From Escarpia spicata (Eukaryota > Annelida > Polychaeta > Sabellida > Siboglinidae): a stretch of 64,000 nt of DNA. Below the pieces are notes generated by a model that searched no databases, was not told the origin of the DNA, and was given only the letters and a program-made list of their open reading frames with translations. A program made the translations under genes and the position numbers. Shown here piece after piece: positions 34,568 to 47,193 of the stretch. The DNA lies in the NCBI GenBank assembly GCA_963995525.1, contig OZ023213.1:38234571-38298570 (forward strand). The letters are read 5' to 3'. Each line of letters opens with the position of its first letter. Within the stretch, counting starts at the first letter, position 1.

Positions 34568-34995
34568 AGGCGCCGGAACGAAATTAATATTGGAGGAGCT
34601 GAGCTTGAGCACCACTCCACTGTCGGCTCGACAGATGACACCTGAAGACGGGGAGGGGGTGTTCAAGATGTTTCGCTGCCGCGCCGCCATAACTTCATCT
34701 TCTCTGCTGCAGCCGCGACGTTCCGAATTTTTAAAGCTCTTCAGACTATCCGAAAACCTCGAATTGACACCTCCCGCTGGAGGCTCGCCAACGAAACCAA
34801 TCTTCACGCTCTCTAAAATATTTAATTGCACCAATAAATATTGGGGGCTAATCTTATCTCCAGCCCACCAACAAACATTACGCTAGAAAATGCACAACCG
34901 TTCTATCAATATTTGGGGCTAATCTTATCTCCAGCCCATCTCCTCAAATTTTGTGGGTCAGCCATCCGTAATCCCCCTCCCCGGTCCCGGCGCCT
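34568..34995. mobile_element. MITE-like element with AGGCGCCGG termini
   Basis: The left end AGGCGCCGGAAC (34568) and right end CCGGCGCCT (34987-34995) are inverted. Internally a tattgggggctaatcttatctccagccca unit is present twice (34850 and 34910). The left 40 bases (gcgccggaacg...aatattggaggagctgag) resemble 7396-7430 and 8700-8735, the MITE end inside the peptide gene duplication. Length and lack of coding fit a non-autonomous DNA element. No clean target duplication was established. Confidence 0.6.
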
Positions 34996-35590
34996 TAGAA
35001 ACATGTGTAGTGTAAGACCTACATTAACGCTATGTGTGTTGTCTGAATACTCCGAAGACTCAGAAGAGCAAAGCTTTTTATTAGTATGCAGTGTACGTGT
35101 TGGCTCTCGCCCAAAGGAAATATGGCAGATGCGTGACATAGATATATTTAAATGCTTAAGCCAATTTGTCACTTTGCTGTCCTCCTGGATGTTACATCCC
35201 GCCATCTTGTCTTACTGATAACAAACTGCATTGTTGTTAACTGCCGGAGTTGTTGTTAACTGTCATATTTTATTTGGTTACGCCATCACGTCAATGCACA
35301 TCCTCTTCTTCTTTGTCTGAAACGTCTAGCTTGAAAGCTTGGATAACGAGGTTTTCTCTTGGTGTAAGGCAAGCAAGACCAGGCCACCAGAGTCTTCTGT
35401 GTCTGATGAAGTCTCACATGAAATCAGTGGTGAATGTCATACCTGACATGGCAATTGTTTAATCGGTTTGCCCGTTCGCATTTATCTGACAAATGTCAAT
35501 GTTTAATCTGCCTCTTGCATCAAAGATAGTTACTGGCAAAATTAAGGCTACTGATAGTAGGCGGGATTTCAGTCTAGCCGAAACTTAGAC
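34996..35590. other. No gene recognised
   Basis: Short frames only. Confidence 0.35.
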
Positions 35591-35594
35591 AAGT

Positions 35595-35692
35595 TCATTC
35601 ACTCCACATTGCTCAAGTTCACTCAGCAGTAAAAATGAGTATTTCGCTGTATATAGTGTAGATATTTGAATATGAATAGCACCTAAGAGACG
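35595..35692 (+). mobile_element. SINE fragment, copy E
   Basis: Only the early body is left: ccacattgctcaagttcactcagcagtaaaaatgagtat and gtagatatttgaatatgaatag. Head and tail are missing. A GT microsatellite follows. Confidence 0.6.
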
Positions 35693-35715
35693 TCACGATG
35701 GCGTGTGCGTGAGCT

Positions 35716-35717
<2 letters not shown>

Positions 35718-35781
<64 letters not shown>

Positions 35782-35795
35782 TCTGTGAATGTGTG
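35718..35795. repeat. (GT)n microsatellite
   Basis: TG tract of about 55 bases with flanking GTGTGC/GTCTGTG words. Confidence 0.95.
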
Positions 35796-35944
35796 TGCGT
35801 GTGTTTGTACATGTGATTGTGCGTTCGTGCGTGTTAACGGCATGCTGAAGGGGAAATCGGCTAGGTGCCTGACAAAATGGCCTGAAAATTGCTGTTTGTA
35901 CGGAACAGAAAGAAAAACATTGCAAACCGTCTCGTATTAGCAAT

Positions 35945-37310
35945 ACAAGTATAGTTGCGTGAGGCCTTTTTTAAAAGCTTTGGCAAAATCAAGCAGGGTT
36001 GCATCTGTTTGTGTCTTGTTGTCCGTAGCAGTCATCTAGTCACGGACTATCTCGATGAATTGAGATTCACATGACAGTTTGTGTTGAAAGTAGAGGACGA
36101 TGTTGTGTTTGTTCAAGTGTTTCCACATATGACTTAGAATTACGTGTTCAATGACTTTACAGAGGATGCATGTTAGTGATATTGGTCTGTAGTTTGCGGG
36201 GTCAGATTTATGGCTTTTTGTGTATTGGAGTTACTAGTGCTTGGAGCCAGTCGTCGGGGAGTTTGCATGTGTTGTATGACTGTTGGAAGACGTGTGTTAT
36301 AATGGGAGCCATTTCATCTGCAGTTTCTTTAGGAACTCTGGCTGGGAGTTCATCTGGGCCAGTAGCTTTGTTTTGGTAGAGATTTTTCAGTTGCTTGATT
36401 ACTCCAGCTGTAGTAGGCATACTAGGGTAAGAGGAAGGTGCTTGTTGTGGGATAGGATATATTTCTTGGGCGAACACGGAACTAAATTGGTTGTTCAGTG
36501 CATTTGCTTTGTTATGATCATGGATGATTGCTTGTTCGTTTACTTGCAAGTATGCCAATGTTTCTCGTTTGTCTGCTTTGTTGAATGACCAAAATTGCTT
36601 AGGGTTTGTCTTAAAGCTGTCTCAAATGTTGTTGTTTACGTAATATGTGTAAGATTTAGCTGCTGTCTCAATGTCATGCCTTCTGATTTCTTTGAACTTT
36701 TCCCAGTCGGTATTTAGTCCACATTGTTTTTTATGTGGTTTTTGTTGCGTTTTCGTTGCATTCGTATTATTTTCCGTGTTATCCAGGGGAGGTGGGTTTT
36801 TGCTTTGGTGTTGCGAGTAGGGATGGTATTGTTGATCAGTGTGGCAAGTTGAGTCCGAAAAAAGATCCAGTTTGTGTTAATGACTCGTGAATTGGGGTCC
36901 ATGTCAAAGTATTCTGTTGTTAATTGGGTTATGCCGTCTTTAAGTTTCCCCCAGTGTGTGGATTTGTATTGAAATACTTTGCTTGATGGTTTTCTGTTGC
37001 GAACTGGATTTAGGTTGGCACTGAAGGATACGGCTTCGTGATCACTCATGTTGATTATTATGGACGGATTTGAAGTGAGTATTAGGTCAAGGATATTGCC
37101 AGAATCGATTCGTGTGGGGTCATTCACCATGTTTTGCAATCCAAATTCACTCATAATTTCTAGTAGTTTATTGTGTTTGCTGACAATACTATTGCTTGTG
37201 GTTTGTTGGTTGCCCCAGTCGAGTTGGGGTTGGGGGATTGGTAAGAGGATGCAATGTATATGGATTTGTTTTATGCAAAGTGGATTTGTGTTCATACTAT
37301 TTGACAATTG
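35945..37310 (-). mobile_element. LINE fragment: endonuclease C-terminus to RT palm (jockey/CR1-like)
   Basis: Minus-strand order: QLDWGNQQ and FGLQNMVNDPTRI with ILDLILTSNPSII (end of the APE endonuclease), then MSDHEAVSF, its Ser-Asp-His catalytic signature. A linker with PWITRKIIRMQRKRN and the RT fingers (NKATGPDELPARVPKE, LPDDWLQALVTPIHKK) follow. After a shift come DPANYRPISLTCILCKVIEH and ATLLDFAKAFKKG at about 35960. The copy ends before the catalytic YADD. The 5' part of the endonuclease is also missing. Frameshifts lie near 36700 and 36200 and there is a stop in the palm. Confidence 0.85.
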
Positions 37311-37942
37311 GAGTTATTAATAATACATTTTTATTTCCACAATAACATTATAACACATATATGATTTTATGTTTTAATTATATTCACAATTATTGTAGAA
37401 AAGGAGAGGGCAGAAGTTTAACACTTATGAGGTAGTTTCCCTTTTTAAAACAGTTCTAATACATGAACATTTTGAATTATTATAACATAATGAGATTTGC
37501 ACATGCGTCAGGTGTAGTCGATTCCTTTCTGGAATATAATCCCATGGTTGTAGTTGCGATCTGACCTACCTAAACCAAGTTTTTGACAAATTAGCTTCCC
37601 TAACAACCAACCTAAAACCTACAAAACAAGATGGCGAGCTAGTAAACAACAGGTATAAAGCGCGCGAAACCCAAACCACCCCCAAATCAACTCATATAAA
37701 TAGGTGCATTCTGCCAGAGACATAGAGTTAAACCTACAGTATTATCATTATTAGTTCTATTTATAGACCATCAGAGATCAACCTGAAATAAACAGTAAAC
37801 ACAATATACAATAAACTATGTAGCAATAAGTGAGTGCAGGGAAGTGTCTGCCAAATATCGTGTTAGCTCGATTTCAGTTTGAATTATCAACTGTTAACTG
37901 GTTCAAAATACACAAATATAAATATATAATGTTTTTAAAGTC
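37311..37942. other. A+T-rich spacer between two oppositely oriented LINEs
   Basis: No feature recognised. Confidence 0.4.
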
Positions 37943-39430
37943 ATGAAACTGTCCAGTAGCAAATTTAAGCATGCGGTCAGAAAATGTAAAAAAGAGAAAG
38001 AAACTTTTATTGCTGATTCCATTGCACAAAAGTTATATCAAAAACATCATCGACAGTTCTGGAAGGAAATTAAGAACCATATGATCGGTAAACCAACGAA
38101 CATTGATGGTACACATGGTGATGTCGATATTGGGTCAATATGGAAGCACCACTACGAAAATATATTTAATGATGTGAAGGATAACCGCTGTGACAATGTT
38201 CACTTTGATTCCATCAATGACAATAATGGAATTACTGGTGATGCAGTTGAAATGATGGGTATTATTAATTAATTATCATGCAATAAGTCACCAGGTCTGG
38301 ATGCTGAAATCGCGATGCTATTGTCTACACTAGTGACCTCTATTATGATGCTGCATGGCAATGTTCCGAAATCAGTCTCAGGGTATGTTATTGTATCGGT
38401 TATTAAAGATAAAAATCGACGGGTAGATGACAAAGGTAATTACAGGCCAATATGCCTTACTAACATATGATCCAAGATCATAGATACCGTGATAGTCAAC
38501 AGAATGGAAACATACTTGCAAACTACGCCTTATCAGTTTGGATTTAAGCCAAAACACGGAACGGAGCTGTGTGTGTTTACATTTAAGGAATTATTAAGAT
38601 GTTACACTAAAAACGGTTCAGCTATGAATGTTGCGTTTCTGGATGCGTCAAAAGCATTTGATCGAGTCAATCGACATAAGCTGTTAACGAAATTAGAACA
38701 GCAATACGTACCGAAATATATTCTAAGAATACTCAGCAAAGAGTTCAATAACCAATGTGTATGTATCCGATGGGGATCTACCTACTCGGAGGGCAACGGT
38801 GTTAAGCAAATTGGAAAGTTATCCCCTTTACATTTTAACATTTACATGGACAATTTGAGTGTACAACTATACAGACAACGTATGGTTGTAGTCTGGATAC
38901 TATATTTGTTATTCACCTGATATACGCTGATGACCTACTTCTATTCGCTCCTTCCGCCAAGGGACAACAAACTTTACTTGACATGTGTTACTGTTATGGG
39001 TGTGAGCACGACATTCAGTATAATGCTTATAAATCCCTGGTCATGCACTTTGATTCTAGAAATTCTAATCTTGCCAGGGAAATGAGGAAAGGAGTTCAAC
39101 TTCGCTACCTCTTGTAAATACCTTGGGCATGTCATTTGTAACGACTTATTGGATGAGGCTGACATTCAAGCCAAAGTGAGACTTCTTTATGCCAAAAATA
39201 ACGTGCTACGACAAAACTTTCAATTTTGCTCTACAATTGTAGAGAATAAGCTGTCTACTGTATATTTCATTAATATTTATATGTGTGCGCTATGGGTTAA
39301 TTTTAGAAAAGCAAATTTTCAGCAATTTATTGTTGCCTATAACAATTCATACAGAATATTGAACAATCTGCCGATGAGATGTAGCGCAAGCCACATGGTT
39401 GCTACAGCTAATGTAAAATCACGTAAAGTT
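37943..39430 (+). mobile_element. Decayed LINE, linker plus reverse transcriptase
   Basis: 37943-38272 carries a basic linker (KFKHAVRKCKKEKETF, QFWKEIKNHMIGKP). Then come KSPGLDAE and DDKGNYRPICLTN. 38489-38920 has QFGFKPKHGTELCVFTFKEL and NVAFLDASKAFDRVNRHKLL. After a frameshift the catalytic Y-A-D-D lies at 38923-38934 (LIYADDLLLFAPSAKGQQ). After another, KYLGHVICNDLLDEADIQAK, then RILNNLPMRCSASHMVATAN at about 39360-39415. The blocks are in correct order. The clade is uncertain, and at least three frame breaks kill it. Confidence 0.85.
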
Positions 39431-40850
39431 TACAGTTACATTGGGGTGATCGACATTGCCAAAGTTTCGAAACGGCAGCCGCAGGAAGTGGATTCGAACG
39501 AAGATACTCTCAGGAACTTGAACGTGAACATGATTGGCACGCACCACTTCTTGGGATTGGAAAACGATACCGTTGCTGTACATTACCCTTTTTGGAGAAT
39601 TACTGATCAGACTCAAAGACAGAACTTAGAAACGTCGTCGTCGACTTACAAAAACAATTTCTACCATCGACCGCAACCGCATGCAGAGAACATCGTCAAC
39701 ACAGTAATTTATTGGACTATTTTAAGTTTGACTCTTTTGTACTCCATTACAGAGTTTGCTTTGATATATCAGGTGTGAAGCAGCGAAGCGGAACGACCGC
39801 TCGAGTAAATGCCAGACGGCAACAAAACGTCGTCAACACAGAGATTCACACGTCTTTTTAAATAAGATATTTTTATACTCCTTTACAGAGTCTGCTTTGA
39901 CGTGAAACAGCGGGGCTGAACGACCAGTAACGTAAGTGTGAGGCGGTGATAGGCACAACATAATCTTATTGATAAAAAGGCATTGAGCAATTTCACAAAT
40001 TCAAATGATACTTATTTCAGCTGATTTGTCTGGCTGTTTGCCACTAGGTTTTTAAGATCAATGAATCAGTGTGGTTTTCTCATTAATTGTTCGCATTTCG
40101 CAAATCCCCTTTTATAAATTATTTCCTGGTGACTAAGCTGGAAGAATTATAGTTTCTGCTACCAACGAAGTTCTATGCATTTTGTTGCATTTGCTATTAA
40201 CATTGTATATATGTGGCTTCTTCGCTATGTCGGAAATATTCTCATATATTTTGATTAGGAATTTTGCTTTAAGACTACTGCAGAAACCGTTTGAACGAAA
40301 TAGTGTTCCTGTCAATGAAAATGAGTGTCTAACAGAAATGTTTCTCTTTTGAAACTATCGGGTTGTATTAAAATGTATCGCTATATATGTGGTATTTTTC
40401 TTCTACTTCCGCGGTACACTGGGGATTTTGTTACGTCACCTCTAGATGCCACGGCACGCCGATTGAGAAGCACTTGTTTAAAACATTAGTACATTATACA
40501 CGCACCAAGGACATTCGAATTCTGTCTACAATTCGGTGTTGATGATAAATGTTGAATATTGCATTGATACTAAAGAACTGTGTTTATTCACACCAAAACC
40601 GTGTAGAGATAAATTATTTTATCCAGAAGAACTTCAATGAGATTATGTAATAATATGCCCATTATTATATTGATCATTGTGCTGACGTATGATGAAATAT
40701 ATAAAATTCAATAGAAACATAATGCGAGTTGTGTGATCACGAAAAATGTTCTACAACGAACTGCTGAAAATAATTACGTACGTTAATGCGAATGATATGC
40801 TTACCAGAAAAAGACAATATTAGCAGTGCATGTCGTAGTTAGATCTGAAT
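39431..40850. other. No gene recognised; a decayed open stretch follows the LINE
   Basis: The frame that ends the LINE stays open to 39778 but loses recognisable similarity after about 39430. 39690-39790 and 39820-39920 share tactcc(a/t)ttacagagt(t/c)tgctttga and a gaagcagcg-like piece, an old local duplication. Confidence 0.4.
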
Positions 40851-40904
40851 AACAAATCGGTGCTACCTTTAACATTCTAATGTTAAAGGTAGCACCGATT
40901 TGTT
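40851..40904. repeat. Perfect inverted repeat, 26-bp arms, 2-base loop
   Basis: Left arm 40851-40876 (core ATCGGTGCTACCTTTAACAT) and right arm 40879-40904 are exact reverse complements around CT. Unlike the 27.7 kb hairpin it is not A+T-only. No coding or pol III context. Confidence 0.95.
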
Positions 40905-41094
40905 GAAAGTAATTGCTGAATTCGAATGTCTAAGTTGCGTGTTAGTTTGTGTTGAACGGTTATGTTTTCACCGAGTGGAATAACTCATCTCTTACAGGCG
41001 TGAAATGACACCGGCATGCCCCATCTTTTGTTGCTTACCGACACACAACGTTCTGCTGTTAATAATTTGTCTGTACGCCTTTTTTGAATATCGT

Positions 41095-41540
41095 TTTGTA
41101 AACACCCAACCAACTCAACTCCGTCCAGTATACACCGTTCTTGGATTATGTTGTGTGTGTATGTTCGCGCGTGTGTGTGATGTGTGTGTTTTGCGTGCAT
41201 GCGAGCGTGCGTGCGCGCGCGAACATGTGTGTGTGTGATGTGTGTTGCATGCGTGCGTGCGTGTGTTTGTGTGTGTGTGTGTGTGTGTGCATGCGCACGC
41301 GTGTATGTGATGTGTGTGTTGCGTGAGTGCGTACGTGTGTGCGTGCGTGTATGTGTGCGTGCATGCGTGCGTGCGTGCGTGCGTGCGTATGCCCACCCAA
41401 CCAACTCAACTCCGTCCTGTATACACCGTTCTGGGATTATGTTGTGTGTGTGTATGTTCGTGTGTGTGTTCGCGGGTGTGCGTGTGTGATGTGTGTTGCA
41501 TGCGTGCGTGCGTGTGTTTGTGTGTGCGTGCGTGCGTGTG

Positions 41541-41600
<60 letters not shown>
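41095..41600. repeat. (GT)/(GCGT)/(GTGC) microsatellite with a duplicated flank
   Basis: A unique-looking flank (acccaaccaactcaactccgtcc ... atacaccgttct.ggattatgttgtgtgtg) occurs at 41104-41160 and again at 41394-41452. A repeat-plus-flank unit of about 290 bases is thus duplicated in tandem. The rest is TGTG and TGCG runs. Confidence 0.9.
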
Positions 41601-42700
41601 TATGCCCATCGTGGAAAGTTTCACGAATAGCACAAGACCGAAATTCCTCGGAACATTTATGATGAAACATATTTGTTTCTATCTAAATTTGCCTCGTGAT
41701 TTGTATTTCATTAATGGTATGACGCTACCCCGCGATTAGGCGTGTTTTTATAACTGTATTTAAGCTGACTACATGAGAATCGCCAGAACCATACTGATGT
41801 AATTTTCATCAAGTTTGTTTTATTATCTCAATCGCGTGCATCTTTATTAAATATTATGACGTACACTTCCCATATTTGATTGTATGTCCCATGCGTATTG
41901 GTTAACGGTATGTTACGCTGAAACCAGGCCTTTGAAATATATGTGTTTTTTCTTCAAAGCTTAGGTTGTTATTCTTACTGTAAACATTTTCGCGTGTAAA
42001 AACATGCATGGCACCTGAACTATCATATTTGCAATAACGTTGCCTGGAGACTTTCTAACTTCTCTCCTAAATGTAAAAACAGACTGAACATAACTTTTTT
42101 GAAATGTCAAGCAAATGTCAACCGATCTATTCCTTCCTCAACCAATCAATCTACTACTGCCCATTGTCCTAAACTGGCACTGACCCAAGAAAAAGCACCA
42201 CGAAAAACAAGGAGTACGCGCTAACGCAGCCACTCCTGTCATCGTTTCATCTCAGACAAAAGGAGAGTTTCTTTCTCTTGTTTTGTTCCGTGATTGCAGG
42301 AGCAGTATCTTATTCAAGTAAGAGTTTTTTCACGCTACTTTTTCTTTACCACTAGAAAATATACTTTATGTCACACTTTCGGCTTTAATTTCACTGTAGA
42401 GACAATTAGTCAGGTAGAAATTGACACAATGTTGACCAAACCCAGACATTTTAGTTAAAAAGTCTGTTTTTGTTTTAAGATGTCCAGTAGGGAAAAATCC
42501 AACCAAAATCAAACATGGGGAACCTCAATTTTTTCAAGGAAAACATACGTAAACTGTCAATTGAATATGTTTGTTTTTTGTAAGATTTCATTTGTGTCCA
42601 TATATAGATGCCAGTCCATTCAATATATGTGGTATGGAAAGCCAAACACGACATTTGTTTAACATTTTGTTGCCATAACGTAACGATATATATATATATA
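41601..42700. other. No gene recognised
   Basis: Short frames only. A TA microsatellite lies at 42687-42702, next to the gypsy fragment. Confidence 0.4.
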
Positions 42701-42704
42701 TTGG

Positions 42705-43507
42705 TTGATTTATCCTGTTTCTGGTGATGAAGAGCATGTCTTTTCCGTTGCTGACAAGATTGACAACTCGCCAAAGATAGCCACATGCCTCATGAACTGT
42801 CCAATTGATTTTGTGATTGACACTGGTGTTTCTGTCAATACCATAGCACTCGCCAGCAAACCGGTGCTTCAGTCTCCAGTGCCAAAATGATATGCATTTG
42901 GCTCCAAGTCTCCTCTTCCTGTGCGAGGTTTCTTTGAATCTGAAATATACTACGAGTCAAGCACAACTCAGGCAAAGTTCTACGTCCTAGAATCAAACAC
43001 CTGCAGCAACCTTCTGAGCGGCAAAACTGCCCAGCTGATCCACCTTCCCTTCAAAATGTCCCCAAAACCATCCGTAATGAGTTCTCTGCCTTGTTTGATG
43101 GAGCCATGGGTCGGATCAAGGACATGAAAACCAAGCTGCACATTGACCCATCTGTACCACAAGTAGCGCAGAGACATCGACGCATCCCATTCCACGTCCG
43201 CAAGGATGTTGAGAAGGAGCTCGATCGCCTTGAGAAGATGGACGTCATTGAAAAGGTAGAAAGCCCCACACCCTGGGCGAGCCCAATCGTAGTCGTCCCC
43301 AAGAAAACAGGTGGTGTGAGAATCTGCGTGGACATGAGGGTACTCAACAAGGTCATTCGGAGAGAAAGACACCCAGTGCCGACGTGTGACGATCTCAGTG
43401 CTGACCTTAACGGCTCAACAGTTTACAGCAAGCTAGACCTGACAAACGCATATCATCAGCTAGAATTAGACGAAACAAGCCGTTACATCACTACCTTCAC
43501 CACCCAT
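42705..43507 (+). mobile_element. Ty3/gypsy LTR retrotransposon pol fragment (protease and RT start)
   Basis: 42780-42890 encodes an aspartic protease with the D-T-G active site (CPIDFVIDTGVSVNTIALAS), ending at a TGA. The next frame has VRGFFESEIYYESSTTQAKF and YVLESNTCSNLLSGKTAQLI. From 43091 the RT begins: KLHIDPSVPQVAQRHRRIPF, VEKELDRLEKMDVIEKVE, TPWASPIVVVPKKTGGVRIC, LNKVIRRERHPVPTCDD and YSKLDLTNAYHQLELDE. It breaks off at 43507 right after TTFTTHV, before the YVDD box. No LTRs, integrase or gag were found. The 43507 border is sharp. Confidence 0.9.
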
Positions 43508-44710
43508 GTGATTTATTTATACCATAAAATAATCTACACTTTTTATTAGATAATAGAAACACACATGAGGCTCTTTTATAATAAGCAATTTAATAATTTG
43601 AACAGTGGCTGTAGTCAGAGTGTTGGCGGCGACATGCAAAAACGCACACTTGTGCCGCATGTATGCGTTCGTAATTCTGCAAATTGTACAGTTAATTACA
43701 TACAACTATACATATATAGCAGTTGCTTTGGCAAATACGTAACTTATAAACAACGACATATTAAAACTTTATCAGTTACCAGAATTAAGTCAATTCTGCA
43801 CGCTCATGGGCCAATCTCTAAATAGCCCACATACGCACACACGCACACACGCACACACGCACACACGCACACACGCACACACGCACACACGCATACGTAC
43901 GTACTATAACAATGTTTTCTCGCAGTTGTCTTGGATTCACAATACCCATTAACCATCGTAAGTTTTCTAATTAATGTTACTAAAAAAGACAGTAAGAGTG
44001 GGTTGTTGACAGTTCGCAGTGCAGGCCAATACAAAAACAAAAAGAGCGGTACATCAGGACCAGCCGCCTCACCATGGAACCAAGACGAAGAAGAGCAATA
44101 CTTGTTTATAATTTTCTGACATAATCATTTCTTAGATATAATCTGCACTGTTCCTTCAATGACGTTATTTCGTGTTCTCTACTACATATATTTGTTGTCA
44201 AGTGAGCAACAATATATTTATCAATATTTTCATGATCACTATACATTTCCTGAGCACTTCTATTGTATCTCTTTTTATCTTCTTATGCTTAGTGTTGTTA
44301 AACCACTATTATTCAGGCCTCATTCATAGCTTTCATCAGATCTCTCGGTTCTAGCAACAACACGTTTTTATTCACACCAATACACTTTGGGTACACGGCG
44401 ATCCCACATCGCTCTGCCAGCCACAAACTACAATTGTCCGCAGTCCACGCCGCTGTTCTCGGCTTTATGTAACAGCCATCTATATTACTACACTTCGGCC
44501 CATGCCATGTCATCAATCCTGTGGCTCCCCTCCCCCCCTATGCAAGTCGAGCTGCACCTAACGACTGTCGCTATCTACTGCCAACGAAAAGCTCTAAGTG
44601 TCAACTCCTGGCCGCGCCCATTCTTAGCCACCACACCTGGCTTCTTGCATAACACCACGTTATATAAGTTGCACCAGGTTAACCTTCTGTAGTCCGGCCA
44701 CAGCAGCTAC
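43508..44710. other. No gene recognised; ACAC/GC microsatellite at 43833-43895
   Basis: (CACACG)n lies at 43833-43895. 44370-44700 is G+C-richer than its surroundings, with a TATATAAG word at 44661 on the plus strand, but no linked open frame. Confidence 0.4.
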
Positions 44711-44714
44711 CGTC

Positions 44715-44945
44715 AAACCAATTAAAACTAATTAAAACTGTGTTTCGTAATACAACCCCATTTTAAAGACTGAAACGTCCCCATTAGTCTAATACACATA
44801 TTAAATCACACAAAATCGAAATATAAAGTCTCAAACGTTCAAAGTAACGCGACTAACAAAACTAACACAACTAATTGACACAATACTGTGTGTCGCAGTG
44901 TCACCGCCGTTTTAAAACTAATTAAAACTGTGTTTCATAACAGTT
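44715..44945. repeat. Short direct repeat pair
   Basis: aaaactaattaaaactgtgtttc(g/a)taa occurs at 44725 and 44915, about 190 bases apart. It may be a short terminal repeat or a local duplication. Confidence 0.6.
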
Positions 44946-47090
44946 GTTTTACTCAATATCTGACCATCTCTAAATCTTCTTGTCTTTAGTGCACGCACTG
45001 GGATTCTGTAAACAGCATGTTGAAACCACACACGTTAAAATGTTCACCGACGCACGTTCAATACCTCCACAAGTGGTAACTGACACCTTACACCAAAATA
45101 CGTATTCGTTACAGACATTGCGGCAACACATTGGTATTTATGTGACGAATAAACATGTTTGAGAACGTGTGAATTGCTGCAGGTTTTCTCCATAATAAAA
45201 ACGGTAGCGAGTTTCGGAGAGCTATGACTGGCGTGACGGTGGGTTTTCCCCACTCTACAAAGAGGTTAGCATAACTTAATTACGTGCCTATTTAATTAAT
45301 AAGAAACTATTACCTTAACTTGTTTTAATATGTGGTCAAAGTTGAAAAACACCGATTTTGTACAATCGGATTTAAAACCATGTGGCGCTTTATTGCATAT
45401 AAATGTAACGTTAACTAATCTCACGGAATGGCTTTGTTTTTGTTGTCTTCGTGTCCATAACACGTTCGCTATACATTATTTATATAATTGCTTGATATCT
45501 TACCTGAAGAAGGTATGTGTCTACCTCCGTCGGCGAATAGGAGGAAAAGGCGGTGAAGCAAGTTTTGAATTAAGGTAATTTCATTGTTGCGTTCTCAGAT
45601 GGAGCATAAGAAGAGTGATGGATATGGACTTAGAGAAAAGTAGACCCTATAACACATTTCACCCATTAATTGGTGACAAAGGGAGCAGGCAGCGGACATA
45701 GAAGGATGGGTATGTTTGTGTGGATGTCACCATGTATGTTGTGGTTTATGCAAGGGAAGTATAAAAACGAACTCAACATAAAAAGAACCAGACGCAGAGC
45801 TACCTAGACTCACGCATTTGGCGTGAGTCTCAGCCTGTAAATCTCACGCGTATTTGCCATTTGAATTTTTTTTAAATACAAACAGGGTAATTTTCATGCA
45901 CGGGTTGATATATTTAATCACATACACATGCGGATAGCGTAAAGCTTCCCTAGAATCCGTCGCTAGGTTATTCTTGTCAACATCAGTGACGTGTATAAAA
46001 TGTAGTTTTTTTGTTTGTTTATGAGTAATACTGTGGGCACCTAGTGTCTTGTTGAGAAACGTCAGTGCTGCCACCTGGTGTCCATTCGGGGAACTGAACC
46101 TCATTCATATATCCAACTCAACTTGGCATCTCTGTAGACGGTAATTCTTTGCATTATCTACCCTCGTGTATTGGTTGTCTACGTCACTGTTTCGTGTGCT
46201 ACTTCCACTCGGTACCCCCTCACCCCCAGTGTATGTATGATGACATGTATTACAGAATTGTTCTGGCAGCCCTTTCTCTATTTGTATAGACTTATTTCAA
46301 CTGTTGTGTAGGTTGGTAATGGGCAATCCAAATTTATTAATTCACAGGGATTGCCACTGTGCACAGACAATCTATACAATGCATTTCACATCCTGTGCAC
46401 AGACAGGTACATAAAGATTACCGATCAATGTACAGCATATGCTATGTACTACAACTTGTATATATATATATAATAATTTTCCATTCTAGCTAGTTATTTA
46501 CTAAGAAAACCTTGAATGCTGTTACACATATTTACATAACACCAACTGTCATATATTTACAATATATAAATTCAAGAGAAAAAGATACCAGTGTATTGCA
46601 CACCTTCTATATTACTAGCTAGAGTATTTACAGCAATTTGCTATATATAAAAGTGGGGGGCTAGAACCCCCTTGACAACATTCATGGAACATGTCTGTCT
46701 AATGATGTGATATTGAACATGCTAAATTGCAGATATTATATGAAAAGCAATATATGTACACCAGAGACACACTGGGAGTTTGGGGGTAGGGAATCGAATT
46801 TTTTCTGATAAGTGAATCAGAGTGTTCCGGACGGCAATGCGAATCGAACTGAACGAGATCAGCGATTCTCTGCTCCTACTGCAAAAATTTTCCCGCACAC
46901 GCGCTGCTGGACAATCGCATGCCGCTCATGTGACGCGGTTGAATTCTGGGCCAGCTTAATTAAGCGCTGGACGATTTAAAGGAGTGTGTAACATTACAGG
47001 GGAAACAGGTTGTTTTTACCACCTAGTTTATTTGCTAGGTGCTCGCTATGTTGCTACACATTTCATCCTGAAGGCCAAAAATTCATTAAT
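44946..47090. other. No gene recognised; interspersed-repeat remnants
   Basis: 45232-45252 (gtgacggtgggttttcccc) is the reverse complement of 1387-1405. An 86-codon open frame on the minus strand (45844-46104) has low-complexity character and looks like repeat sequence. 46460-46640 is very A+T-rich. Confidence 0.4.
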
Positions 47091-47103
47091 GAAGTTCGCC
47101 TTC

Positions 47104-47110
47104 TATAAAA
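47104..47110 (+). promoter_or_regulatory. TATA box of the orphan peptide-family 5' end
   Basis: CCTTCTATAAAAGCC at 47099-47113 is identical to the locus 1 promoter at 12826-12832 on the minus strand. The spacing to the conserved leader exon is the same. Confidence 0.75.
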
Positions 47111-47134
47111 GCCCATTGATAATTGTGACGGGGC

Positions 47135-47193
47135 ATGGCATGGTGACGACTTGAAGTGAACGCTTGCATTCGGAATCACTAGAGAGCAAGTAG
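47135..47193 (+). other. Leader exon of the orphan peptide-family 5' end
   Basis: It matches locus 1 leader exon: GACGGGGCATG, CGCTTGCATTCGGAATCACT, ending AAGTAG before donor GTATGT at 47194-47199. The intron runs to the acceptor CTCTTATAG at 47505. Confidence 0.65.

Noticed and set aside
44370..44700. LTR or promoter linked to the gypsy fragment
   Set aside because: GC-richer block with a TATATAAG word, but no second copy, no TG...CA ends and no primer-binding site next to it.
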